Shown piece after piece: positions 56,331 to 64,000 of a stretch of 64,000 bases of DNA. Position 1 is the first letter of the stretch. Each line of letters begins with the position of its first letter. The notes under the pieces were generated by a model. The model worked only from the letters and a program-made list of their open reading frames with translations. It searched no databases and was not told the DNA's origin. The stretch comes from Candidatus Neomarinimicrobiota bacterium (GTDB lineage: Bacteria > Fidelibacterota > Marinisomatia > Marinisomatales > TCS55): contig JABIDL010000022.1 in NCBI GenBank assembly GCA_018651745.1, positions 43,294-107,293 on the forward strand, in the 5' to 3' direction. The position numbers and the translations under genes were made by a program.

Positions 56331-56984
56331 TTAAGTTTCTTCACAAATTTCTTTAAACGATTTCTTGGTGATAACCGGGACTTGCGAGTCTTCCGCCGGG
56401 TATCCAACGGGGATAAGAACATATGCCCGCTCATTATCAGGACGGTTGAGGATTTTCTGTAGAAATCCCATCGGGCTTGGAGTGTGAGTCAAGGTCGCCA
56501 AACCGGCGTTATGCAGAGCTGTTAACAGAAACCCAACCGCAATCCCAACAGATTCGTTTACATAATAATTCTTACTTTGGTCCTCATTGTTAAAATCATA
56601 AATCTGCTTAAATACCACAATGAGGTATGGTGCTGTTTCTAAAAACGGCTTGTGCCAATCTGTACCAAATTGGTTCAAATCTTTAAGCCATTCATCTGGC
56701 GCACGTGAAGAATAAAACTCTTTTTCTTCTTTTTCCGCGTAGATGCGAATATCCTTTTTTATGGCTGGGTCATTTACTATTGAAAAAAACCATGGCTGCT
56801 TATTTGCGCCGGATGGAGCTGATCCCGCTGTTTTAATAGCATTTTCTATTATTTCTTTTGGAAAGGACTTATTTGAAAATTCGCGGACTGTTCGTCGGGT
56901 TTTCATTAATTTTAGAAATTCTTCCGAGTGCTTTATCATTTCCGATTCGGGAGACGACTCAAAATTTAAGGGCTTAAATGACAT
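56331..56984 (-). CDS. Iodotyrosine deiodinase-like flavin nitroreductase-fold enzyme
   Basis: A 217-residue FMN protein of the nitroreductase superfamily. RRTVREFSN and PSGANKQPWFF are FMN-binding. The lid region has E87, Y91 and K112 (E-x3-Y, then 21 residues on to Lys), the same spacing as E157, Y161 and K182 of mammalian iodotyrosine deiodinase as I recall them. It continues with THTPSPMG, whose Thr lies where IYD hydrogen-bonds flavin N5. LNRPDNERAYVLIPVGYPA closes the match. It likely dehalogenates a halotyrosine. The start at 56984 is set by MSFKPLNF with AAGGAAG upstream; a longer frame is open to 57062. Confidence 0.78.
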   Translation of the reverse strand: MSFKPLNFESSPESEMIKHSEEFLKLMKTRRTVREFSNKSFPKEIIENAIKTAGSAPSGANKQPWFFSIVNDPAIKKDIRIYAEKEEKEFYSSRAPDEWLKDLNQFGTDWHKPFLETAPYLIVVFKQIYDFNNEDQSKNYYVNESVGIAVGFLLTALHNAGLATLTHTPSPMGFLQKILNRPDNERAYVLIPVGYPAEDSQVPVITKKSFKEICEET

Positions 56985-57066
56985 GATTATTCTTCCTTCT
57001 GTTATCAACAGTTTAATTGAATTTAATCCTTGCATCATAGAACTCCTTTCGTAAAAACTCACTCAT

Positions 57067-57630
57067 ATGTTAGACCTATTAATCCAACTGGATCATAAAA
57101 TGTTTTCATTGCTAAATCAAGGTGTCGCAAACCCGGTTTTTGATTTTGTAATGCCATTCATAACAAATCAAAATAATTGGATTCTGCCAATACTCTTTGG
57201 ATTTGCTTATCTCGGGTGGAAAGATGGTAAAAGAGGATTATTCGCAATTGGAATTTTGTTCGCAACATTTATTTTTACAGATGTTGTATGTGCACAGATC
57301 ATTAAACCATTGGTCGGAAGACTTAGGCCTTCCCATGATAATTTAGAGGGGTTGAGACTTTTAGTCGGAGCGGGTGGACAATTCGGTTTTGTTTCAAACC
57401 ATGCGGCAAATTCATTTGCAGCAGCATTTGTTCTCGGATCATTTTATAAAAAAATTCGCGTTCCTCTTTTTGTATTGGCAACCGTGATTGCCTTCAGTAG
57501 AATATATGTTGGAGTACATTATCCTGCAGATATTATTGTAGGAGCTCTGGTGGGAATATTGTTTGGAGGATTGGTTCTTAAATTGTTTTCTCAAAGCCCT
57601 TGGAAAACCTATTTGGAAAAGGATATTTAA
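57067..57630 (+). CDS. PAP2-family membrane phosphatase
   Basis: A 187-residue protein with about five membrane helices and the three phosphatase motifs. These are KPLVGRLRP, SNHAANSF (the PSGH motif in variant form, catalytic His kept) and SRIYVGVHYPAD, whose Arg, His and Asp complete the site. It removes phosphate from lipid or polyprenyl diphosphates, for example undecaprenyl diphosphate. Divergent from the deiodinase-like gene, and 1 bp before the hydrolase gene below. Confidence 0.88.
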   Translation: MLDLLIQLDHKMFSLLNQGVANPVFDFVMPFITNQNNWILPILFGFAYLGWKDGKRGLFAIGILFATFIFTDVVCAQIIKPLVGRLRPSHDNLEGLRLLVGAGGQFGFVSNHAANSFAAAFVLGSFYKKIRVPLFVLATVIAFSRIYVGVHYPADIIVGALVGILFGGLVLKLFSQSPWKTYLEKDI

Positions 57631-57631
57631 C

Positions 57632-58996
57632 ATGCGCCCGATTGAAATTTTAATTTGCATATTACTTAGTGGATCTACTTGGATCATAATCAGAGCGAAC
57701 GCTCGAGCTGATCATTTAATACGTATTTTGTTTTTAACCGTTCTGCTCTGCCTTTTTCACCTTTCCACTGAGGGATACCGCATACAGATGGTTCCTGCGT
57801 ATGGGTTGTTGGGATATTTATTTTTACGGATCAAGTTGAAAAATAAAATTTCGATTGGAACAAGCGGAAAATCTTTGCTGGTGCTCTGGATTGTAATTGC
57901 AATCCTTTTTCCGTTGGTCGTATCAGTTCCAATATTGCCCAAACCCAGCGGTCCATTTTCGATTGGCACCCGCGTTTTCCAATGGACAGACTCAACACGC
58001 TTGGAATGGTTTACTGATAAAAACCCTAACGACTTAAGAAAATTGGTGGCACAGGTTTGGTATCCGGCAATCGACGATGGAGAAAAAAATGCTCCGTATA
58101 TGGATCATATGAACCAACGAGCAGAAATGCTTGGGAACGCGGGTGGCGTACCCGGATTTTTAATTGAACAATTGGGGTTGGTTAATACACATAGTTTGTT
58201 AAATGCAAAACCTGTTTCCTCAAGCGCAGATATCCCCCTTATTTTGTTCTCACATGGAATTACAGGGCAACGCTCTTTGCATACTATTTTATTCGAACAC
58301 CTTGCAAGTTTTGGGTATTGCGTTGTTGCGCTCGATCATCCATACGATTCAAATTTGACAATTTTCCCGGATGGCACAAGTGCAGATTATCGATCAAATA
58401 TAACCGGAAACCCCGATAGCTTAGCCATCCGCCGTAAACAACTAAATACAAGGGTTGCTGATATAAAATTCATTGCAAATAAAATGGAGCAAATGAATCA
58501 AATCGATGGTGAATTCTACAATGTTTTAAATATGGATAAGGTGGCTATTGTTGGGTATTCGTACGGAGGCGCCACAGCAATTCAAACTACATTTGAAGAT
58601 AGCCGATTTAAGGTTTGTATTGTGTTGGACGCTTGGACAAACCCGGTTCCATATCAAATTATTGACAAAGGAATTGATAAACCGTTTTTGAGTTTAAGTC
58701 GTCCACGTTGGGATAACAATCCCAATAGATCAATCTTGCTTGATACTATAATTTCGTCCGGGAATTTAGATCAATATAATTTTGTAATCATGGGAACAGA
58801 GCATTTGGACTATACCGATACGCCGGTTTTAAATCCGTTTAGCGACTATGTATTAGGTACGGGGTCTATTGATAATAAACGGGTTTTAGACCTTGTGAAT
58901 CAATTTGTACGTGGTTTTTTAGAAAAATATTTAATCCAGACCGATGAAGATTTTTATTCTATTCACCAAGCGTTCCCGGAAGCAATAATTCAATAA
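57632..58996 (+). CDS. Membrane-anchored alpha/beta hydrolase (PAF-acetylhydrolase-like)
   Basis: A 454-residue protein. Three to four N-terminal helices (about 5-110) precede an alpha/beta hydrolase domain with the oxyanion strand LILFSHGITGQRS, DHPYDSN, the nucleophile elbow VGYSYGGATA and a late GTEHLDY with the likely catalytic His. The pattern fits platelet-activating-factor acetylhydrolase-like lipases. The ATG at 57632 has AAAGGA 8 nt upstream, and a longer frame from 57563 overlaps the PAP2 gene without support. Substrate unknown. Confidence 0.78.
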   Translation: MRPIEILICILLSGSTWIIIRANARADHLIRILFLTVLLCLFHLSTEGYRIQMVPAYGLLGYLFLRIKLKNKISIGTSGKSLLVLWIVIAILFPLVVSVPILPKPSGPFSIGTRVFQWTDSTRLEWFTDKNPNDLRKLVAQVWYPAIDDGEKNAPYMDHMNQRAEMLGNAGGVPGFLIEQLGLVNTHSLLNAKPVSSSADIPLILFSHGITGQRSLHTILFEHLASFGYCVVALDHPYDSNLTIFPDGTSADYRSNITGNPDSLAIRRKQLNTRVADIKFIANKMEQMNQIDGEFYNVLNMDKVAIVGYSYGGATAIQTTFEDSRFKVCIVLDAWTNPVPYQIIDKGIDKPFLSLSRPRWDNNPNRSILLDTIISSGNLDQYNFVIMGTEHLDYTDTPVLNPFSDYVLGTGSIDNKRVLDLVNQFVRGFLEKYLIQTDEDFYSIHQAFPEAIIQ

Positions 58997-59099
58997 TAGT
59001 CCTATATTAAGATTGCCTTATCATATATAACAGGTGTAATTTATTTAACTTGGTTTTTTAATGGAAATTTCGTCTACAAATTAAAATCAGGAGCAAAAC

Positions 59100-60347
59100 A
59101 TGAAAAAAATCTTATTAATCCCCGTGGTATTCATTTTGACCAGCAGTGCTTTTGCTGATACCTGTGTGGAGTGCCATACAAAAATCACACCAGGCGTCGT
59201 CACTGACTGGGAAATCAGCAGACATTTTGATGAAGAAGTTGGGTGTGAATCATGTCATGGTGAAGGACACAATACGATGGACGATTTCGCGTTGACGGAA
59301 ATTCCGACAGCAGAAACTTGTGCTTCCTGCCATGAAGATCAGGTTGGGCAATATAAAAAGGGCAAACATTCATTTGCGTGGGCTGCTTTAAAGGCTATGC
59401 CCACAACTCACTTTAAGCCTATGGAATTAATCGATGGAGGAAAAGGATGCGGTGGGTGTCATAAAATTGGAATAAAAAGCGATGATGATATAAAACAACT
59501 TAAAGCTGATGGTCATATATTTGGGTATTCATCCTGTGACGCATGCCATACGCGCCATGTTTTCTCGTTAGAAGAGGCCCGTCAGCCACAAGCATGTCAA
59601 ACCTGCCATATGGGTTTTGACCATCCCCAGTGGGAAATGTATTCATCTTCAAAACATGGTGTTAGATATTTATTAAAACAAAACGGCATCCTTCCAAAAG
59701 AAACGTCAGCGCCAACATGTCAAACTTGCCACATGCAGGATGGTAATCACGAAGTAAGAACCGCTTGGGGGTTTCTTGCGGTTCGAACCAATGGTCTTGC
59801 ACCATATCCGGGCGAAAGCGATGAGTGGTGGGCTGACCGAGTAACTATTTTACAGGCGTTGGGCGTGTTGGATCCAGAAGGAAAACCCACAGCAAGACTT
59901 GAGGTTGTAGATAAGGCCCAAGTGGCGCGATTAACGGCAGAAGGCTTTGATAAAGAACGTGATAAAATGATTGCCATTTGCGGCGAATGCCATTCGGAAA
60001 ATTTTGCTCGGGGTGAACTTGAAAAAGGAGATGAAATAATCCGCAGAGGTGATGAATTGCTGGCAGAAGCCATCCGAATTATCGCAGATCTATATAAAGA
60101 CAAACTGTTAGAAAAGCCTGATCATTATGCTTACGATTTCCCGGATTTGCTTGCATTTCATGACGCGCCCACTCCTATTGAACAAACTTTATTTGTGATG
60201 CATTTGAAGCATCGCATGCGGTTGTTCCAAGGCGCGTTTCATAATAACCCAGATTATACACTCTGGTATGGATGGAATGAAATGGTGATGGACCTCACCG
60301 AGATAAAACATATGGCGGCAGAAATTCGTGAAGATAGTGGTGGATGA
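59100..60347 (+). CDS. Octahaem cytochrome c of the hydroxylamine-oxidoreductase family
   Basis: A 415-residue periplasmic protein with a signal peptide (LIPVVFILTSSAFA) and eight CXXCH sites at Cys22, 49, 74, 117, 146, 166, 207 and 294. After the last haem the C-terminal helical part has FQGAFHNNPDYTLWYGWN, as in HAO/octahaem nitrite-reductase-like proteins. Such enzymes interconvert hydroxylamine, NO and nitrite or reduce nitrite/other oxoanions. Whether the cross-linking Tyr of true HAO is present cannot be settled by eye. A terminator follows. Confidence 0.8.
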   Translation: MKKILLIPVVFILTSSAFADTCVECHTKITPGVVTDWEISRHFDEEVGCESCHGEGHNTMDDFALTEIPTAETCASCHEDQVGQYKKGKHSFAWAALKAMPTTHFKPMELIDGGKGCGGCHKIGIKSDDDIKQLKADGHIFGYSSCDACHTRHVFSLEEARQPQACQTCHMGFDHPQWEMYSSSKHGVRYLLKQNGILPKETSAPTCQTCHMQDGNHEVRTAWGFLAVRTNGLAPYPGESDEWWADRVTILQALGVLDPEGKPTARLEVVDKAQVARLTAEGFDKERDKMIAICGECHSENFARGELEKGDEIIRRGDELLAEAIRIIADLYKDKLLEKPDHYAYDFPDLLAFHDAPTPIEQTLFVMHLKHRMRLFQGAFHNNPDYTLWYGWNEMVMDLTEIKHMAAEIREDSGG

Positions 60348-60401
60348 TATTTATCAAAAATGTTTAAGTAGATTTACTACATAACATTTATTTTGTAAAT
60401 T

Positions 60402-60434
60402 GAATGCCCCGCTTAGGCAGGGCATTCTTTTTTT
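60402..60434 (+). terminator. Rho-independent terminator after the HAO-like gene
   Basis: GAATGCCC and GGGCATTC form a stem over CGCTTAGGCA, followed by a run of T. It separates the HAO-like gene from the c554-like gene, so expression of the two may be uncoupled or read-through dependent. Confidence 0.82.
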
Positions 60435-60459
60435 AATCATGTAATCAAAAAGGCAATCG

Positions 60460-61065
60460 ATGAAAATTTTTATTCTACTCATGGCAACATCACTCTCATT
60501 TGGTCAAGAATATGTTGGAAGCAAAAAATGCAAATCTTGTCACAATAAAGAAAAATCCGGTGCACAATATGTCGTTTGGAACAAGTCTCCTCACGCCCAT
60601 TCCTACGAAACTTTAAAAACACCCGCCGCTAAAGAGACGGCAATTAATCTTGGAATTACAACAAACCCTTGGGAAACTCCCGAATGTGTCCGTTGCCATA
60701 CTACAGCCTTTGGAAAAGGGGGATATGAGCTCAAAGATGAGGCCTTTTGGAATCAAGTAACGAAAAAAGACAAACCAACCAAAGATGTCAAACGTATGGC
60801 GGGCTTGCAGAATGTTGGTTGCGAAGCGTGTCATGGCCCGGGAAGTAAATATAAATCTAAAAAGAAAATGGACCATATTTTTTACGGCAAAATAGACCAA
60901 GAAAAGTTTGGGCTTATTACACCATCTGAAAAAGTATGCAAACAGTGTCACAATGAGGAAAGCCCTAATTTCAAAGCATTTGATTATGAAAAAAGCTACG
61001 CAGCAATAGCACACCCATATCCAGATGGATTTAGGAAAATGAAAATGAAAAAAAGAAAAAAATAA
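60460..61065 (+). CDS. Tetrahaem cytochrome c554-like protein
   Basis: A 201-residue periplasmic cytochrome with signal peptide (MKIFILLMATSLSFG) and four CXXCH at Cys24, 76, 121 and 160, plus PHAHSYETL, the cytochrome c554/c-prime family pattern. In nitrifiers c554 takes electrons from HAO. The highly basic C-terminal tail (KMKMKKRKK) may interact with membrane or partner. Its last base overlaps the Rieske start. Confidence 0.85.
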   Translation: MKIFILLMATSLSFGQEYVGSKKCKSCHNKEKSGAQYVVWNKSPHAHSYETLKTPAAKETAINLGITTNPWETPECVRCHTTAFGKGGYELKDEAFWNQVTKKDKPTKDVKRMAGLQNVGCEACHGPGSKYKSKKKMDHIFYGKIDQEKFGLITPSEKVCKQCHNEESPNFKAFDYEKSYAAIAHPYPDGFRKMKMKKRKK

Positions 61066-61523
61066 TGGGAAAGGATAAATCAAAGAAAACACAAAGTCGG
61101 CGGACTTTTCTCGATTGGGCATTGAGAGGTGGGCTAACTGCTTGGTTTGGAAGCATGGCATATCCTGTTTTCAAATATATGATTCCACCCGATGCGCCCG
61201 AACTAAATATTAACAGAATTGAAGTGGGAACCTTGGCTGATTTTCCCCTCGGTTCATCAAAAATTATACGAATGGGTAGAAAACCTGTTTTAATTCTTCG
61301 GAAGAAAGACGGCAATTTTAAAGCCTTGGAAGCAACCTGTACACATTTAGACTGTACCGTCCAATTTAAAAGAGAAACGGAACAAGTATGGTGTGCTTGC
61401 CATAACGGTTTTTATGATGTTGAGGGTCGCAATGTTTCAGGACCGCCTCCTCGTCCTCTTGGAAGATTTAACGTAGTTCTTAAAGATGATAAAGTTATCA
61501 TTACAAAGCCGGATTTAATTTGA
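61065..61523 (+). CDS. Rieske 2Fe-2S subunit of a bc-type complex
   Basis: A 152-residue protein. A twin-arginine signal anchor (SRRTFLDWAL, helix about 22-40) precedes a Rieske fold with cluster boxes CTHLDC (first) and CACHNG (second). The first box has Asp in place of Gly. It carries electrons from quinol to cytochrome c in the complex with the adjacent cytochrome b. It overlaps the c554 gene by 1 bp and the cytochrome b gene by 4 bp. Confidence 0.9.
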   Translation: MGKDKSKKTQSRRTFLDWALRGGLTAWFGSMAYPVFKYMIPPDAPELNINRIEVGTLADFPLGSSKIIRMGRKPVLILRKKDGNFKALEATCTHLDCTVQFKRETEQVWCACHNGFYDVEGRNVSGPPPRPLGRFNVVLKDDKVIITKPDLI

Positions 61524-62587
61524 ATAAAATCTTTCAATGGATTAATGATCGCTTAAATTTGAGCGAAGCTATTGCTTTTGCGACTAAAAAAAGAGTTCCT
61601 GTATTTTATGGAACCGTTTGGTACTATCTAGGAGGTATTTCACTTTTTCTTTTTGCTACTCAACTTGTTACCGGCATTCTTCTTATTTTATATTACCAGC
61701 CGGGTTCTACAACAGCCTTCGAGAGTGTAAAATTTATTGTTAGTAAAGTCGAATTTGGATGGCTTATTCGAGAACTACACAGTTGGTCTGCGAATTTATT
61801 CATCCTATTTGTATTTGCTCATATGTTTACGGTCTTTTTTGCAAAAGCGTACCGAAAACCGCGAGAGATGACTTGGATTTCGGGAATGATTCTTCTTGTT
61901 TTGGGGCTTGCTTTCGGGTTTTCAGGATATTTGTTACCTTGGAATGAGTTAGCATATTTTGCCACTAAAGTTGGTTCTGATATTGCCGGCGCCGTTCCTT
62001 GGGTGGGTGAATTCTTATTACAAGTTTTACGAGCTGGGGACGAAGTAACCGGCGCAACCCTCACTCGGTTTTATGGGATACACATTGCAGTTCTGCCTGG
62101 TATATTTACTATCATTCTCGCTTTTCACTTAATGTTAGTTCAGATTCAAGGAATGAGCGTACCGCCTGAAATCGAAAAACTTCCGGAAGAAAAAAGACAA
62201 ACCATTCCATTTTTCCCAGACTTTGTTTTACGAGACTTTATGGTTTGGTTAATTGTGTTAAACGTTGTGGCATTGCTCGCCGTTTTCTTTCCATGGGAAT
62301 TAGGGAATAAAGCAGATCCCCTGGCTCCGGCGCCGGCCGGGATTCGCCCTGAATGGTATTTTATGTTTATGTTTCAAACATTAAAATTAATTCCTGCTCA
62401 TGTGTTCTTTTTGGAGGGCGAGTTGTTCGGAATTTTATTATTTTCTATCGGTGGGCTCATCTGGTTTTTCGTGCCCTTTTTAGATAAAAAAGCACATAAA
62501 GGAATCCGATCAAAATTTTGGACTTGGTTTGGTATTCTATTAATTATTTATATGATAATATTGACAATTTGGGGGTACTTGGTTTGA
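61520..62587 (+). CDS. Cytochrome b of a b6f/bc1-type complex
   Basis: A 355-residue membrane protein with about seven to eight helices. The first haem-ligand helix pair has LHSWSANLFILFVFAH, giving His-x13-His, and the second has HIAVLPGIFTIILAFH, giving His-x14-His, which is the cytochrome b6-like spacing. PEWYFMFMF carries the quinol-site PEWY motif. It is shorter than usual cytochrome b. TTG at 61520 overlaps the TGA of the Rieske gene, so TTG is the start. It oxidises quinol with the Rieske subunit. Confidence 0.92.
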   Translation: MNKIFQWINDRLNLSEAIAFATKKRVPVFYGTVWYYLGGISLFLFATQLVTGILLILYYQPGSTTAFESVKFIVSKVEFGWLIRELHSWSANLFILFVFAHMFTVFFAKAYRKPREMTWISGMILLVLGLAFGFSGYLLPWNELAYFATKVGSDIAGAVPWVGEFLLQVLRAGDEVTGATLTRFYGIHIAVLPGIFTIILAFHLMLVQIQGMSVPPEIEKLPEEKRQTIPFFPDFVLRDFMVWLIVLNVVALLAVFFPWELGNKADPLAPAPAGIRPEWYFMFMFQTLKLIPAHVFFLEGELFGILLFSIGGLIWFFVPFLDKKAHKGIRSKFWTWFGILLIIYMIILTIWGYLV

Positions 62588-63813
62588 AGAAGTGGCTATT
62601 CTTTATAACCTTCGGTTTTACCGCAACGATTATAGCGGAAGAAGATAGTTGCATTTCTTGCCATTTAGATCAAGATGAGGGAGAAATACTTGTTGAAGGG
62701 TTTTTGTCAGGAATTCATGCAAACAAAAACATTGGCTGTGCGGGTTGCCATGGTGGAGACCCAGAAGCGTTTGATGATGAAGATGAAGCAATGTGGGATG
62801 TGGATGATTTTCTTTCTGATATAACGAAGCATGATCAGCTCGAAATGTGTGGTAAGTGCCATAGTTCGCCCAAATATATGATGCAGTTCTCAGCATCGAT
62901 AAAGACGGACCAAGTAAGCCAATATAAAACTAGTAAGCATGGTGAGTCTCTGATTTCCGGAAATGAAAAAGGCGCTATTTGTACTGACTGCCACAGTGTG
63001 CACGGAGTGCTGTCAGTTGATGATCCGCGATCGACTGTTTATCCAACAAACCTGCCAACTACATGTGGAGAATGTCATTCAAATGCTTCTTATATGGAAG
63101 GCACGGATCTACCAACTGATCAATTTGAAAAATATCAAAATTCAGTTCATGGAAAAGCACTTTTAGAACATGGTGATATTGGATCTCCAGCCTGTAATGA
63201 TTGTCATGGAAATCACGGTGCTACACCGCCTGATATTTCTCACGTAAAAGATATTTGCGGAACGTGTCATATAAACAATAGAGACCTATTTCAAAATAGC
63301 CATCTCTTTTCAGCGTTGGCTGAGGGGGGATTTGCACAATGTAGCGCTTGTCATAATAATCATGAAATCATCAAACCCGATGACACATTATTAGATTGGT
63401 CTGACAATTCGTTGTGTCGCCAATGCCACCCGGAAGGCGGCGAAGCTAAATTGATGGCTGACCACTTTTATAACTTAATTGATAGTTTGAAAACTAGTTT
63501 AGATCAGGCTCAAAATCTGGTAAAGGCTGCCGAACAAAAAGGAATGGTGGTAAGTGATTTGCTTTTTGATTTAGATGAAACGAGGAAAACGCTAATACAC
63601 ACTAGAACCAATATACATAGTTTTAATATTGATTATGTTGACTCAAATGCTGTAGCGGGATTTAAAGCTGCCCAGGCGGCAATGATGGGGGCAAACGCCA
63701 GTTTGAACGAATTTGGTTTTCGCCAAAAAGGACTTTTTCTTTTTTCATTCATTATTACGTTTCTCGTTTTAGTCCTTGGTATAAAAATTAAGGGTTTAAA
63801 AGAAAATAATTAA
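62584..63813 (+). CDS. Membrane-anchored nonahaem cytochrome c
   Basis: A 409-residue protein starting at TTG 62584, overlapping the cytochrome b stop by 4 bp. A signal peptide (LFFITFGFTATIIA) is followed by nine CXXCH sites at Cys23, 52, 89, 133, 161, 204, 225, 253 and 278, and a C-terminal membrane helix near 385-403 (LFLFSFIITFLVLVLGIK). An in-frame ATG lies 66 bp upstream at 62518, inside cytochrome b. Multi-haem proteins next to a bc-type pair can replace cytochrome c1. It would take electrons from the Rieske protein and pass them on. Confidence 0.82.
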   Translation: MKKWLFFITFGFTATIIAEEDSCISCHLDQDEGEILVEGFLSGIHANKNIGCAGCHGGDPEAFDDEDEAMWDVDDFLSDITKHDQLEMCGKCHSSPKYMMQFSASIKTDQVSQYKTSKHGESLISGNEKGAICTDCHSVHGVLSVDDPRSTVYPTNLPTTCGECHSNASYMEGTDLPTDQFEKYQNSVHGKALLEHGDIGSPACNDCHGNHGATPPDISHVKDICGTCHINNRDLFQNSHLFSALAEGGFAQCSACHNNHEIIKPDDTLLDWSDNSLCRQCHPEGGEAKLMADHFYNLIDSLKTSLDQAQNLVKAAEQKGMVVSDLLFDLDETRKTLIHTRTNIHSFNIDYVDSNAVAGFKAAQAAMMGANASLNEFGFRQKGLFLFSFIITFLVLVLGIKIKGLKENN

Positions 63814-63822
63814 GGGTCATGA

Positions 63823-64000
63823 CTAGTTTAGCGTTTTATTTCGAAAGTTTTCGAGTAATATTTGGTAGATATTTTCATGCCTGTAATTGAACCTAAACTC
63901 ACTTTCTTTCAAATGAAAATAGAACGCATTTTTATGGATTCCACGATATTTAGAAAGCCTGGTTTTCGCGTACCCCCAAAAGCTCTCAATCCCATTAATA
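63823..64000 (-). mobile_element. IS1595-family transposase, C-terminal end (cut by window edge)
   Basis: The minus frame from 64000 to a TAG at 63823-63825 (58 codons) reads INGIESFWGYAKTRLSKYRG, HKNAFYFHLKESEFRF, and YQILLENF. This is the end of ISXO2/IS1595-like transposases, with the late NGIESFW motif near the active site. It lies 9 bp past the nonahaem gene, in the opposite orientation. The rest of the element is outside the window; no terminal repeats can be judged. Confidence 0.85.

Noticed and set aside
1-64000. CRISPR arrays, tRNA or rRNA genes, prophage genes
   Set aside because: I looked for spaced direct repeats, cloverleaf-like arms and phage structural proteins and saw none.

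Overview
The window is about 41% G+C by eye and reads as a didermic, probably marine bacterium of the FCB group. I favour Marinimicrobia (SAR406) or a close Bacteroidota/Calditrichota-like relative. The reasons are the TonB-dependent receptors with carboxypeptidase-regulatory N-termini, several PorV-type outer-membrane proteins, a large secreted protein with a FlgD/T9SS-like C-terminal domain, a short ProS, and multihaem c-type cytochromes. This placement is inference; there is no rRNA, and I found no tRNA genes or CRISPR arrays.

Layout. 1-1604: an HhH-domain outer-membrane barrel protein cut by the window edge and a PorV-like protein. 1681-2167: two related tiny membrane proteins. 2403-9795: a cell-surface polysaccharide cluster (three glycosyltransferases, an LTA-synthase-like sulfatase-fold enzyme, a Wzx-type flippase, a FemAB-like GNAT). 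9874-17593: housekeeping genes (eno, a FtsB/DivIC protein, motAB, a rhomboid protease, recO, proS). 17694-25282: a + strand run with an YtcJ-like amidohydrolase, an M20 hydrolase, a SpoU methyltransferase, a CPBP protease, mgtE and a glycosyltransferase. 25285-39155: two TonB-receptor loci, a degenerate AroQ-like protein, an M23 lipoprotein and a CADD-type diiron protein. 39423-46780: a LolCDE-like ABC transporter with a LolA-like protein and two envelope proteins, its spacers carrying long palindromic repeats. 46827-50241: threonine synthase, a DUF1028 protein and an RlmI-type methyltransferase. 50592-55060: an EF-hand/C2H2-finger secreted protein, an orphan secretin and its lipoprotein neighbour. 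55206-58996: a methyltransferase, a probable selenocysteine-containing ArsC, an iodotyrosine-deiodinase-like flavoprotein, a PAP2 phosphatase and a PAF-AH-like hydrolase. 59100-63813: octahaem HAO-like cytochrome, tetrahaem c554-like cytochrome, Rieske protein, cytochrome b and a nonahaem cytochrome. 63823-64000: the end of an IS1595-family transposase.

The most notable hidden item is the arsC gene at 55961-56311. Its catalytic Cys codon is an in-frame TGA, followed at once by a hairpin of bacterial SECIS type. A conventional call truncates it and loses the active site. It sits 19 bp downstream of a flavoprotein carrying the Glu/Tyr/Lys signature of iodotyrosine deiodinases, so the two probably form an operon.

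The second system is the cytochrome block at the right end. HAO-like and c554-like cytochromes beside a Rieske/cytochrome b pair and a membrane-anchored nonahaem cytochrome suggest electron exchange between a nitrogen-oxide (or related) redox reaction and the quinone pool through an unusual bc-type complex. Other points of interest are a self-sacrificing pABA-synthase candidate (CADD type), a secreted protein with mirror-image domain order, and CRP/FNR-like palindromes upstream of two envelope genes.
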